A DNA stretch of 27,552 nt from a virus. Position numbers and translations under genes: made by a program. This document shows positions 6,766 through 13,466 of this stretch, piece by piece (within the stretch, counting starts at the first letter, position 1; each line of letters begins with the position of its first letter). The notes under the pieces were generated by a model. The model did not search any database, was not told where the DNA came from, and saw only the letters and a list, made by a program, of their open reading frames with translations. The stretch is from positions 1-27,552 of the IMG/VR virus record IMGVR_UViG_3300024265_000180; one strand, given 5' to 3'.

Positions 6766-7227
6766 TTAAGACGGCCCTTTTTCCCATTCGTCGGCAGCAC
6801 TTTTCCAGTAAGCTATTTGGGATTCTGGAGTTTCCAGCGGATCGATGGCGTCGCCGATCGATGCGTCCCCCGCACGAACAGCCAAGTGTTCCGCGTGGCG
6901 ACGCTCGGTATCAGCTTCCGCTTTGCCCTGTCGCTCGTACGATCGATCCCACAACTCACGCTGCTGTGTGTTCGCTTCGTTCTGAGATAGTGTCAGGTGG
7001 TCGATGCAATCCATCAGAGCCCGGATGCCCCATTGCTGCGCTGCCTTGATGCGCTCCAATGGGTTTTGCCCGTTTACGTGATCGTCTTTTACTTTCACAG
7101 CACACCCGTCATCGAATACGATGAGCCACCATATAAACTCACTGTCTGACTCTTGGCACACACGGCGTACTTCAGTCGTGTTAATGTGTTCGAGTTCGCC
7201 ATTGTCGTGCCTTGTTACTTCAATCAA
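6766..7227 (-). CDS. Hypothetical protein (153 aa)
   Basis: The probable start is TTG at 7227, preceded by GGGAGACGAAACATA and overlapping the upstream stop as TTGA. The N-terminal 60 residues look like a small beta-rich fold (VTRHDNGELEHINTTEV, FIWWLIVFDDGCAVKVKDD). The second half is helical and charged (LTLSQNEANTQQRELWDRSYERQ) with an acidic end. Unknown family. The conserved ribosome-binding block is read as codons by the previous gene, a compact arrangement seen again elsewhere in this window. Confidence 0.6.
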   Translation of the reverse strand: MIEVTRHDNGELEHINTTEVRRVCQESDSEFIWWLIVFDDGCAVKVKDDHVNGQNPLERIKAAQQWGIRALMDCIDHLTLSQNEANTQQRELWDRSYERQGKAEADTERRHAEHLAVRAGDASIGDAIDPLETPESQIAYWKSAADEWEKGPS

Positions 7228-7475
7228 TATGTTTCGTCTCCCTTTTTGTTTGGTGGTGACATCCAGCCCGGCGCAGTAGATTGCTGGGGTGTGGTCTTAT
7301 TAGCTTCTAGCTCGGCGATATGTTTGGCGGCCGCTACTAATTTTTCAACGGCGTCTCGTGATGTATCCATGCTTTCGTCCAGCAACCCTTGGAGTGTTCG
7401 TATCTTGATCTGCTGTTGCCGAACGATCGTCAATGCTTCACCAAGTCTGTCAATCGCTTCGGCTGCTGTTGTCAT
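7224..7475 (-). CDS. Small coiled-coil protein (83 aa)
   Basis: The start at 7475 has GAGGAGGC nine bases upstream. Residues 5-60 form one long helix with heptad-spaced Leu/Ile (AIDRLGEALTIVRQQQIKIRTLQGLLDESM and onwards), almost certainly a coiled coil. A short Pro/Thr-rich tail ends in GDETY, whose codons carry the ribosome-binding block for the next gene. No enzymatic motif; probably a structural or regulatory oligomer. Confidence 0.65.
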   Translation of the reverse strand: MTTAAEAIDRLGEALTIVRQQQIKIRTLQGLLDESMDTSRDAVEKLVAAAKHIAELEANKTTPQQSTAPGWMSPPNKKGDETY

Positions 7476-7488
7476 CGCACCCGCCTCC

Positions 7489-7761
7489 TCAGTCGCTTAG
7501 GTCCAGATCAAGCTGCCCACTGCTGCATTCTGGGCAGTAGCCAAGATGCGTCCACCAGTGCCCCGGCTCGTCGTCGTATAAAAACACGTCATCCAGCCGC
7601 GCACCCTTCGGCCAAGGAAACAAGGAGCACGCCGGAATGTCCACCAACTTCGCCGCGCGTTCTTTCGGGACCGGGTCGGGGCCCACGTCGGTCCAGCCCT
7701 TCGGCCGCCGCTTCACGCCGTCGGCTTCTTCGGTGTCGCATGTTATACACGCCAGCCTCAT
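7489..7761 (-). CDS. Small zinc-binding protein (90 aa)
   Basis: CITC near the N-terminus and CPEC near the C-terminus (about residues 6-9 and 77-80) can make a four-Cys zinc site. Between them lie a basic loop and a Trp-rich strand (PGHWWTHLGY). The start at 7761 is supported by GGAGG eight bases upstream and by the ATGA overlap with the previous gene. The fold resembles phage mini-proteins that bind nucleic acids or host enzymes, but I know no close family. Confidence 0.65.
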   Translation of the reverse strand: MRLACITCDTEEADGVKRRPKGWTDVGPDPVPKERAAKLVDIPACSLFPWPKGARLDDVFLYDDEPGHWWTHLGYCPECSSGQLDLDLSD

Positions 7762-7997
7762 CGCTTATCCTCCAGCAGTAATTGTTGCGGACGACGCCAC
7801 TGGGCCGCATTCGTTGGTCGGCGGGCATCAACCCTCCGCATGATGTACTCTTCAAAATGCCGAGCCGATGCGTGTGGCAGTGACGGCGTCGATATCGTGA
7901 CCATGCCCGTTAGTGGCCCCGACCGTTGTAGACGTCGCGACATTGCGAGAAACTCGTTTTCGCTGAAATCTGAGAACTCATCGTAATAAAACATCAC
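7758..7997 (-). CDS. Small hypothetical protein with RRLQRSGPL motif (79 aa)
   Basis: The start at 7997 is coupled to the helicase-loader-like gene (ATGA overlap) and the stop overlaps the next gene. The motif RRLQRSGPL (about residues 21-29) recurs exactly in the otherwise different protein at 22445-22684, encoded there with different synonymous codons. An aromatic, acidic N-terminus (FYYDEFSDFSENEF) precedes it. No known family; it may be a partner of the replication proteins encoded immediately upstream. Confidence 0.6.
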   Translation of the reverse strand: MMFYYDEFSDFSENEFLAMSRRLQRSGPLTGMVTISTPSLPHASARHFEEYIMRRVDARRPTNAAQWRRPQQLLLEDKR

Positions 7998-8611
7998 GCG
8001 GGCACCTCTGGCTTCGACCCATCAAACGGGTTGCCGAAAATATCGAACACGTCATCGTCGAACGTCCCCGGCCGATACTGGCAGCCGACCGTCCCATTGC
8101 TAGCGATTTCATCGCCACGCTTGCACGTACACGCCGCTATACTCTTGTGCTCTTTGCCGTCACGCATTCTTACGACCATCAACCGGCCGCGATCTTTACA
8201 CTTGAAGCACAGCAGCCGACGTGGCCTGCCGTTTTTTGTGAACGCCCAATCCAGGTGACCGTAGAAATCTTCCGGCCGCGTCTCCGTGCCCGGCAACATT
8301 ACTTGGTCGTAAGTGGCGTCGCGTTCGCGTGCGATCCGTTTGCCACGTTCGTTCATTGCGACCGTCAGAATGAATGCGGCAGTGTCTTGCGGTGTGTGTG
8401 GGCGCAGCGTTAGGTCTTTTGACATCCGCTTTGTCGCGGCGACCACGTCGACGTATTCGGCGTCTTTGAGCGTGCTGGACCAGACGGAGAGAATGCCATT
8501 GGTGCTCGGATCACCGGCCTTGGCGTTTTCAAACGACACCAGCCACGTGTTGACATCCGGGAATGTCTGGATGTGTAGTCCAAGCCAGAGGTTGAAGTCT
8601 TCGCGGGTCAT
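7994..8611 (-). CDS. Phage helicase loader-like protein (205 aa)
   Basis: The N-terminal 85 residues (MTREDFNLWLGLHIQTFPDV and on to the TPQD motif, about 72-76) match the pattern of small phage replication loader/inhibitor proteins related to SPP1 gp39-like folds, in which the helical domain starts MTRE and ends PPT/RPHTP. Residues 135-163 hold a CxxCKDRG...CTC zinc motif (C135, C138, C161, C163), also common in replication accessory proteins. It would place the replicative helicase at the origin bound by the organiser encoded just upstream. The C-terminus is acidic. The family name is from memory, so moderate confidence. Confidence 0.6.
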   Translation of the reverse strand: MTREDFNLWLGLHIQTFPDVNTWLVSFENAKAGDPSTNGILSVWSSTLKDAEYVDVVAATKRMSKDLTLRPHTPQDTAAFILTVAMNERGKRIARERDATYDQVMLPGTETRPEDFYGHLDWAFTKNGRPRRLLCFKCKDRGRLMVVRMRDGKEHKSIAACTCKRGDEIASNGTVGCQYRPGTFDDDVFDIFGNPFDGSKPEVPA

Positions 8612-8820
8612 GGTTCGTCGCCCTCAACTATGGGTTGTTCTGTAATGGTGCGCGGATCACCTGTATACATGCTTGATGCGGGACGGTTGTTTCTCCCGGC
8701 GTCATACCCAGCAACATACGAAAGTAAATGCACCCACCAGATAATCACGGCAGCAATACAGCACACCCCTATGCCAGTAGCCATGCCGCCTGCCCACGTC
8801 AAATTCTCTTTCGTACTCAC
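8608..8820 (-). CDS. Small single-pass membrane protein (70 aa)
   Basis: A GTG at 8820 overlaps the replication gene's stop as GTGA and is preceded by GGAGG nine bases upstream. Residues about 10-36 (AGGMATGIGVCCIAAVIIWWVHLLSYVAG) form a long hydrophobic segment; the rest is polar and acidic, with the N-terminus short and basic. It could be a holin-like or membrane-anchor protein, but its position between the organiser and the loader genes is unusual for a lysis gene. Function unknown. Confidence 0.6.
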   Translation of the reverse strand: MSTKENLTWAGGMATGIGVCCIAAVIIWWVHLLSYVAGYDAGRNNRPASSMYTGDPRTITEQPIVEGDEP

Positions 8821-9686
8821 CGCGAATCCTCCAATCGAAGTTGATCGTCCGGCCCCAGTTCGTCCGTATCTTGCCGGCTAGGCATCGCCCGCCCGACTTC
8901 TTTTTTCCAGTCTGCCTGTGGGCGGGTCGCTCGCCAGTTTGCGGGCCGGTTGCTCATCATTTCCGGCCAAAACGCCTCGACCAGTTTCTGGAACCAATTC
9001 CCGTCCCGGATTCGTCCAAACAGCGACGGCAGCACGAACCAGCCCGTGGCGTTGATCCAGACCTTGTGCTCGGTCATGGCTTCAAAAACCTCAGCCCGGC
9101 GGTCGACGAGATATTCCCGCCTCACATCGTCCGCCCAAGCAGCCAGGAACGCTGTGACCAGTTCGGTGTTGCGGGGCTTGCGGATTGTGGGCTTCAACCC
9201 AACCGCCTGCCACTTCAACAACCACTCATCCAGAATCGCCGCTTGCTCGTCTGACAATTCTTTCTTCAAAGAAGAAAGAGAAGATGAAGAGAGAGATGAA
9301 GAGAGAGATGAAGAGAGGGTAACGCTGGCACCGTTACCTTTTCGGGTCTTTGATTTCCGTGCCCGGAGAGCCGTAAGTCCTCTGTCTTTGGCACTTTGCG
9401 ATATGTGCCGCTCGAAATGGACAATCTGCCAACTGCCTTTTACCTTCTCAATCCACCCCACTTTCTCCAGGGCAGAAACAAAACCGGGTGCGCTCAGGTA
9501 ACGGTCAAGTAGCGCAAAAGTAACGCCACGAGCGTTACCATTCTCAGTTTGGCGGTCGAACCAACTCCAGAGCCGAATCAGCTTTCCGACGACGTCGTCA
9601 GGGGTGATATCGAGCAGTTCAGCCATTTCATAGACTTCCGGCTTCTCGGGCAGTTCGTGGGTCACCTTGATCCATTGGGACGCCAT
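8817..9686 (-). CDS. Phage replisome organiser / replication initiator-like protein (289 aa)
   Basis: The N-terminal 110 residues match a phage replication-protein family: WIKVTHELPEKPEVYEMAEL, then VVGKLIRLWSWFDRQTENG, a winged-helix-type DNA-binding domain, and FERHISQSAKDRGL. A Ser/Leu-only linker (about 124-140) connects to a C-terminal helical domain (about 141-289) likely to recruit the helicase/loader. The start ATG at 9686 is the family's MASQWIK; a longer in-frame GTG at 9725 is possible. The downstream loader gene agrees with an origin-opening function. The linker DNA has palindrome plus iterons (9259-9317) and may be the origin itself. Confidence 0.75.
   Translation of the reverse strand: MASQWIKVTHELPEKPEVYEMAELLDITPDDVVGKLIRLWSWFDRQTENGNARGVTFALLDRYLSAPGFVSALEKVGWIEKVKGSWQIVHFERHISQSAKDRGLTALRARKSKTRKGNGASVTLSSSLSSSLSSSSLSSLKKELSDEQAAILDEWLLKWQAVGLKPTIRKPRNTELVTAFLAAWADDVRREYLVDRRAEVFEAMTEHKVWINATGWFVLPSLFGRIRDGNWFQKLVEAFWPEMMSNRPANWRATRPQADWKKEVGRAMPSRQDTDELGPDDQLRLEDSR
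9259..9279. repeat. Perfect 9-bp palindrome in replication gene linker
   Basis: TCTTTCTTC (9259-9267) is the exact inverse complement of GAAGAAAGA (9271-9279), with AAA between. It directly precedes the three 12-bp iterons and lies in the coding region of the replisome-organiser gene. Confidence 0.8.
9282..9317 (-). repeat. Three perfect 12-bp direct repeats (candidate origin iterons)
   Basis: AGATGAAGAGAG occurs three times without mismatch (9282-9293, 9294-9305, 9306-9317). The units encode part of the Ser/Leu linker between the DNA-binding and helicase-recruiting parts of the replication protein. In phage lambda and its relatives the origin lies inside the initiator gene at the equivalent place, with iterons for the initiator. 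That this site acts as an origin here is inference. Confidence 0.65.
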
Positions 9687-9749
9687 ATCCGTTCCGTGGC
9701 TTTCCAAAAAATCGCCGGCCGCCACCGTGGCCAGAAAATCGCCAAGACG

Positions 9750-9812
9750 TCAGGCCAGATAGGCGGCGGGCGCGGCGTGGGTTCTTTCGGCAAGTGACGT
9801 CTTGGCTGTCAT
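9750..9812 (-). CDS. Possible 20-aa leader peptide upstream of replication gene
   Basis: A short open frame (MTAKTSLAERTHAAPAAYLA) starts at 9812 close to a predicted promoter and ends in TGA; the frame after the stop continues unbroken into the replication protein. No good ribosome-binding site is visible. It could be a leader peptide, part of an interrupted longer N-terminus, or chance. Low confidence. Confidence 0.25.
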   Translation of the reverse strand: MTAKTSLAERTHAAPAAYLA

Positions 9813-9819
9813 GGGGCCA

Positions 9820-9848
9820 ACTCTACCGACCCGCCGGGGGGATTGCAA
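9820..9848 (-). promoter_or_regulatory. Possible sigma70-type promoter for replication genes
   Basis: On the minus strand TTGCAA (9848-9843) and TAGAGT (9825-9820) lie 17 bases apart, each matching four of six consensus bases. It sits in the 138-base gap (9813-9950) between the antitoxin-associated gene and the replication genes, which fits the start of a replication transcript. No repressor site recognised. Confidence 0.3.
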
Positions 9849-9950
9849 GACGAATCCTGGAAAAGATGCCGGCGCAAAGCAACTCACCACAATACCGGGC
9901 ACACGAAGCCTTAATGTGCTGGCAAGCAGTAGGTTACAGTCGCGCATCGG

Positions 9951-10190
9951 CTATGGTTCCTTCAGCCGCCTCATCCTCGTCACAGAACAAGCCGGAATTG
10001 TAATCAGCCCAGATACTTGGACATCATCCGAGCCACTGATTGCGCCCATGTTCGGCGCTAGGCTCTTGGTCTTCTTGCCATCAGAAACCAGCCAGCCCAC
10101 AGAGACGCAATGCACGGCTCTAGGCTTCCTAACGTCTTCGAGAAACTCCCACGTCGGCTTAGGCTGAACGCTATCAACCCACTCGATCAT
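9951..10190 (-). CDS. Small phage-type protein in toxin position (79 aa)
   Basis: The protein has the pattern IEWVDS...FLEDV...CVSVGWLVSDGKKTKSLAPNMG...SGLITIP...VTRMRRL, which I recognise as a small, widespread hypothetical family. Its function is not known to me, and the layout suggests a compact beta-barrel-like fold. It overlaps the 3' end of the Phd/YefM-like antitoxin gene by 17 bases, the place where a toxin would be expected. Starts at 10193 (GTG) and 10190 (ATG) are possible, and neither has a strong ribosome-binding site. A related protein (10864-11121) is encoded nearby without an antitoxin partner, so a toxin role is uncertain. Confidence 0.65.
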   Translation of the reverse strand: MIEWVDSVQPKPTWEFLEDVRKPRAVHCVSVGWLVSDGKKTKSLAPNMGAISGSDDVQVSGLITIPACSVTRMRRLKEP

Positions 10191-10470
10191 CACGAGCGGG
10201 CATTGTTTGCGAGTTTTCACGGACATCCTCGTGCTCATGCAGGCGCCCACATCGGATGTCTTCCAGGCTTTTCCGAAGCATCGAGCTTGCATCTGGGTCA
10301 GACAAGATTTCCATGGTCTCAAAGGTTGACTCCAAGAAATCGGCATCCACGATCGCGAAAGCCCGCTTATTGTGCCGCGTGACCCAGATCACTCTATCCT
10401 GGCTGAGTCGCTCGTCGATTTTAGCGAGCTTTTTCTGGGCCTCAGAAATGTCCAGAGTTGCGGTATTCAT
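10174..10470 (-). CDS. Phd/YefM-family antitoxin-like protein (98 aa)
   Basis: The family pattern is clear. The N-terminal DNA-binding half is DISEAQKKLAKIDERLSQDRVIWVTRHNKRAFAIVDADFLES (about 7-48), where V/IxVTRHNK corresponds to the ITRxGKP motif. It is followed by TMEILSDPDASSMLRKSLEDIRCGRLHEHEDV (about 52-83), the toxin-neutralising segment. Such proteins repress their own operon and bind a ParE, RelE or Doc type toxin. No such toxin gene is adjacent; instead the short gene at 9951-10190 overlaps its end. The start at 10470 is the family's usual N-terminus. It may be an orphan antitoxin or part of an unusual pair. Confidence 0.8.
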   Translation of the reverse strand: MNTATLDISEAQKKLAKIDERLSQDRVIWVTRHNKRAFAIVDADFLESTFETMEILSDPDASSMLRKSLEDIRCGRLHEHEDVRENSQTMPARDDRVG

Positions 10471-10517
10471 GTGTTTCTCGGTCGTTAGAGTGAAAAAGAC
10501 GCCAGCAGGCCGAGAGT

Positions 10518-10539
10518 CAACCGGGGACAAGCCGGGTTG
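10518..10539. promoter_or_regulatory. Imperfect dyad upstream of the antitoxin-like gene
   Basis: CAACCGG and CCGGGTTG form an imperfect inverted repeat around GGACAAG, about 48 bases upstream of the antitoxin-like start. Phd/YefM antitoxins bind palindromic operators at their own promoters, so this is a candidate operator. No T tract follows on either strand, so a terminator is less likely. The remainder of 10471-10642 shows nothing else. Confidence 0.25.
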
Positions 10540-10642
10540 GGAGACGAACGGCACAGATACTGGCGTCGATCCGCCATGCGGGGCGTGTTGGCATCGTATC
10601 GAAACTAGGGGGCGGCTGCAAACCGTGCGGAATCGCCCGGTC

Positions 10643-10867
10643 TCACTTTTCCTTCACCACCACCGCAAACACCAGCGATCCGCCCGCCTTGCTGTGCCGT
10701 TGCAAGCAAACCCGCTTATCACCACATTCATGCCAGCCGAGGTCGAGCAGACGCACAAGAGCCCGTTTGGCCCCCTCTCTGCGGTCACCAGCGGCCCCGT
10801 AGTCTTCGTCTGCCTGAATGTACGCATCGAGCGCGGATCGCTCAGCGGGCGTCTGGGGGGCTCTCAC
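10643..10867 (-). CDS. Small basic protein (74 aa)
   Basis: A GTG at 10867 overlaps the upstream stop as GTGA, with GAGGA eight bases before. The longer frame upstream is disfavoured because it would lie wholly inside the neighbouring gene. The protein has a helical N-terminal half (PQTPAERSALDAYIQADEDYGAA) and a second helix containing RREGAKRALVRLLDLGWHECGDKRV, ending in a hydrophobic strand (GSLVFAVVVKEK). No recognised family. It is co-transcribed with the genes from 13767 down. Confidence 0.55.
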   Translation of the reverse strand: MRAPQTPAERSALDAYIQADEDYGAAGDRREGAKRALVRLLDLGWHECGDKRVCLQRHSKAGGSLVFAVVVKEK

Positions 10868-11121
10868 GTGGAGTCCTCGTCTTTTGGCCGCTTGAACACA
10901 ATCATCGAGACGATATTCGCGCGCGGGATATTCAGAACAAACCGCCAACTCTTGTCCAGTGGGTTGTAATCCAGGCCGATTGATACGGTATCCGCGTCCT
11001 GCCGGATCAACATTCCGACGCTTTCTAGTTCAATATGCGGGACGACTTCGCTTTTGGTAATCTCGCCGCGCTGGTAAGAAGCATCACACCAGCGAACGTA
11101 GGCAATCTTGCGTTTCTTCAC
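10864..11121 (-). CDS. Small phage protein related to the 9951-10190 product (85 aa)
   Basis: VRWCDASYQRGEI...IELESVGMLIRQDADTVSIGLDYN...LNIPRANIVSM follows the same order of motifs (VRW-D, SVG-L, IP) as the protein at 9951-10190, so the two look like distant paralogues of one small phage family. The function of the family is unknown to me. The start at 11121 overlaps the upstream stop (ATGA). A strongly polar C-terminal tail (KRPKDEDST) follows the core. It lies between an AT-hook protein and the antitoxin cluster. Confidence 0.65.
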   Translation of the reverse strand: MKKRKIAYVRWCDASYQRGEITKSEVVPHIELESVGMLIRQDADTVSIGLDYNPLDKSWRFVLNIPRANIVSMIVFKRPKDEDST

Positions 11122-11468
11122 GCGATCCTAGCCTTTGCGGCACGCTGCCGCTCCGCGACGTTGATTTCCCGGACGAACACCGCCATTGTCCGCGTCAGGT
11201 ACGATTCAGACTCAGGCGGTAAGGCGATAAGTTCCATCATTCGGAAGCCCACCGCGTCTTTGCGGGCAATTTGCATCACAAGGTCTTCTGGGGATTCAGT
11301 GATAGCAAACGAGTATTCTCGATACGGGCTGCTGTGGCTGTTCGGCTGCGATGCCCGGGCGTTGGCTTCGCCATTGGGGTTGTGGATTTTCAGCGGCGGT
11401 ACTGGTTCGGGCGGCGGCTTCTTTTTCGTTTTCGAGCCCGGCGGTCGGCCTCGGCGTTTCTTGGGCAT
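11118..11468 (-). CDS. AT-hook-containing protein (116 aa)
   Basis: Residues 3-12 (KKRRGRPPGS) are an AT-hook-like minor-groove DNA-binding motif, followed by a Lys/Pro-rich linker (KTKKKPPPEPVPP). The remaining part is helical and hydrophobic (SYLTRTMAVFVREINVAERQRAAKARI) without a known domain. The gene lies directly after terL in transcription order, in the phage packaging region, so a DNA-packaging or DNA-binding accessory role is plausible. The start at 11468 has AGG about 11 bases upstream, which is weak. Not a typical TerS. Confidence 0.65.
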   Translation of the reverse strand: MPKKRRGRPPGSKTKKKPPPEPVPPLKIHNPNGEANARASQPNSHSSPYREYSFAITESPEDLVMQIARKDAVGFRMMELIALPPESESYLTRTMAVFVREINVAERQRAAKARIA

Positions 11469-11548
11469 TGGTCTGTTACCTGTCCGTGGGGTCGGGTATG
11501 GTGGCTTCTATCGGAGTCCCTTGCCCAGGGATTTCGGCGTCCTGTAGT

Positions 11549-11586
11549 GCCGGGCGGGACGCATGATGTTTCCCGCTCGGCTTTTT
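11549..11586 (+). terminator. Strong intrinsic terminator on the plus strand, downstream of terL
   Basis: GCCGGGCGGGA (11549-11559) pairs with TCCCGCTCGGC (11571-11581) with one mismatch, and TTTTT (11582-11586) follows on the plus strand. It lies just beyond the terL stop (11594). No plus-strand gene lies upstream within reach, so it may stop antisense transcription into terL or end an unseen small RNA. On the minus strand the hairpin lacks a T tract. The rest of the gap 11469-11593 holds nothing else. Confidence 0.65.
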
Positions 11587-11593
11587 CTGCGCC

Positions 11594-13063
11594 TCAGAAT
11601 ATCGAAGGCATCGACGCCGGATCGATAATCTCGGCCACCTCGAATTCGTCGGCGTACCTCATGCCGTAGATGATTGCGTAGGCCAACGCGTCGATCTGGT
11701 CACAAGTCTGGTCTTTAAGGCCACGCCAATGCAATAGCTCTCCGCGAAAGTCACTCCACCACGGGCAGGCGTTGGTGGCCTGGCTCGGGAAAAAGACGCG
11801 ATTCTGTTTATACCACTGCTGTAGTGGAACTGAACGGCTTAGCTTATCACTTCGCTCTGTTAATTGCTTCACTTTCTTGGACGCTGGCTCCAACGGAATC
11901 ACTACGCCGGGTGGCATTTCACGTAGCATCGTTTGATATATCGGCAGGCCGAGGCCGGTGTTCTCACAGCCAACCAGCACTGGTTGATACTCCCGGTAGA
12001 CACGCTTTGCTAGCGTAATTAAGTCCGGGGCCTCGACACGCACACGCTCAACGTGCCTGAGAAACGCCATGCCGCGCTCCATGCACATATCGACGATGAC
12101 GATAGCCGAGTAGCTTGGCGGCTTGCCTTTCTCTTCGCGGTCGCGGTCTCGAGCCGTGCCAGCCGGATCGATCATCATCAACCTAAAGCACTCAGATTCG
12201 GCGACGGCTGCCAGCGTTGAGCCGTCGATGTCGATAGCCCGATAGATGTGATCCCCACCGTGTTGGTAATATCGCATCGCGTCGGGTGGGAAGATGCCGG
12301 CAATCGATACAGTCCAGTCGCCTTGTTCGAGTTGGGCACGTTCGACATCGTTAAGGTTGCTGAGGCTCAGACGGTAATCTTCGATGTCGAGCCCGGGGTT
12401 ATCCTCCAATCGCGATGGCACGAAGACTCGGCCACTGTCGAGCGTGTAGCTCATTTTGTATTTGCCGGCTAGCAGATCAGCCTCGGCTTCTTTTGTGATG
12501 AAACGTTTCTTGACCCATTCGTGGCCATCGCCGCCGGGATTGCTGGTGGCCCGCATTCGTATCGGTATGCCGACATCGCGGAGCTTACGTTGCCGGGAAA
12601 ACAGGTACGTATATTGACCTTCGGAAAATTGCGTCAGTTCGTCGTACGCCACAAAGTGATATTGCGTGCCTTGGTAACGCCGTTTGTGCGCCTCATGCGC
12701 CATGTAGGCAAAACGAATGACGGCACCACTGGGGAAGATAAACTTCTTTTGCCCTTCATTCCAATAGATGCCAGGCTTGTGTTGCCACCACTGTTTTGCG
12801 ACGTCCATAATCGCGTCTTCTTGGGCGAGGTCGGTATATGTTCGCCGGAAGATTATCGCTTTGTAATTCGGCCACGAGAGATACTGCGAGGCGGCCATTA
12901 AGATTCCCAAACTTTTGCCACCACCTGCTGCCCCGCCCAGGAATACTTCACGCCGATCAGTCAAATCGAGAAAATGCCGCTGCCGTTTACTCGGCGTTAT
13001 CGGACACCAATGCTCGACGTCATCCGGCTCGGCGAAGCTAGGCGTGCCCGTTGCTGCTGTCAT
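11594..13063 (-). CDS. terL: Phage terminase large subunit (489 aa)
   Basis: TerL is the motor and nuclease that cuts and pumps DNA into the capsid. Numbered from the start at 13063, Walker A GGAAGGGKS is at about 43-51, and Walker B HFVAYDE ends in D141-E142. The coupling motif ATSNPGG is near 172-178. The nuclease domain has D299 (MMIDPAGT), E367 (CENTG) and D458 (DQIDAL), the expected three acidic residues. The frame is open upstream to an ATG at 13183, but that would overlap the preceding gene by about 146 bases; the ATG at 13063 overlaps it by only 26 and is preferred. Length is normal for the family. Downstream is the AT-hook gene. Confidence 0.95.
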   Translation of the reverse strand: MTAATGTPSFAEPDDVEHWCPITPSKRQRHFLDLTDRREVFLGGAAGGGKSLGILMAASQYLSWPNYKAIIFRRTYTDLAQEDAIMDVAKQWWQHKPGIYWNEGQKKFIFPSGAVIRFAYMAHEAHKRRYQGTQYHFVAYDELTQFSEGQYTYLFSRQRKLRDVGIPIRMRATSNPGGDGHEWVKKRFITKEAEADLLAGKYKMSYTLDSGRVFVPSRLEDNPGLDIEDYRLSLSNLNDVERAQLEQGDWTVSIAGIFPPDAMRYYQHGGDHIYRAIDIDGSTLAAVAESECFRLMMIDPAGTARDRDREEKGKPPSYSAIVIVDMCMERGMAFLRHVERVRVEAPDLITLAKRVYREYQPVLVGCENTGLGLPIYQTMLREMPPGVVIPLEPASKKVKQLTERSDKLSRSVPLQQWYKQNRVFFPSQATNACPWWSDFRGELLHWRGLKDQTCDQIDALAYAIIYGMRYADEFEVAEIIDPASMPSIF

Positions 13064-13466
13064 TAGGACCGCCGCCAGATTGTTCGCCGCTTGCTTTTCC
13101 CGTGAGGTCGTCAAGCTTGGCATCAATTCGCGTAAGCAGGCGAGCCGTTTCGTTGCTAACGTCGTAGGGGCCTGATTCGACATCGATTATATCGCCGGGG
13201 CCAGTCTTTTCTTGGTGATCTAACTCCATCTTAACCCATTGGCGGATTTCGCTTAAACCACGAATAGCCAGTCGCGTGTTTTTGTTGGGCTCCTTTCCCT
13301 CATCGGCCCTGACCGTCGCATCCTTGGTTGCGCCTGCCAACCATACTAACGAATCCGCGACGGTTTGGCTCTGACCGTCCAGCGCACGGATCGCGGTGCC
13401 CAGCAACCGCAGATCATGCCGGCTGGTCGGATCAAGGTTGCGCAGCATGTCGTCGGGGTCAGTCAT
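13038..13466 (-). CDS. Hypothetical protein in terminase-small-subunit position (142 aa)
   Basis: The start at 13466 overlaps the upstream stop by eight bases. The protein is helical from about 10 to 90 (SRHDLRLLGTAIRALDGQ and onwards) with a polar, Gly/Asn/Ser-rich tail. Its position directly before terL is where the small subunit usually lies, and the size fits, but I cannot point to a TerS DNA-binding motif. Treat TerS as a positional guess. Its 3' end overlaps the chosen terL start. Confidence 0.45.
   Translation of the reverse strand: MTDPDDMLRNLDPTSRHDLRLLGTAIRALDGQSQTVADSLVWLAGATKDATVRADEGKEPNKNTRLAIRGLSEIRQWVKMELDHQEKTGPGDIIDVESGPYDVSNETARLLTRIDAKLDDLTGKASGEQSGGGPNDSSNGHA

Noticed and set aside
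10191-10346. Longer N-terminus for the gene at 9951-10190
   Set aside because: It lies entirely inside the antitoxin-like gene in another frame and is not part of the conserved family pattern.
10256-10969. Plus-strand frame of 237 codons
   Set aside because: Antisense to the antitoxin-like and neighbouring genes, which have recognisable families.
13064-13183. Longer terL N-terminus (40 extra codons)
   Set aside because: It would overlap the preceding gene by about 146 bases and adds no recognisable terminase sequence.
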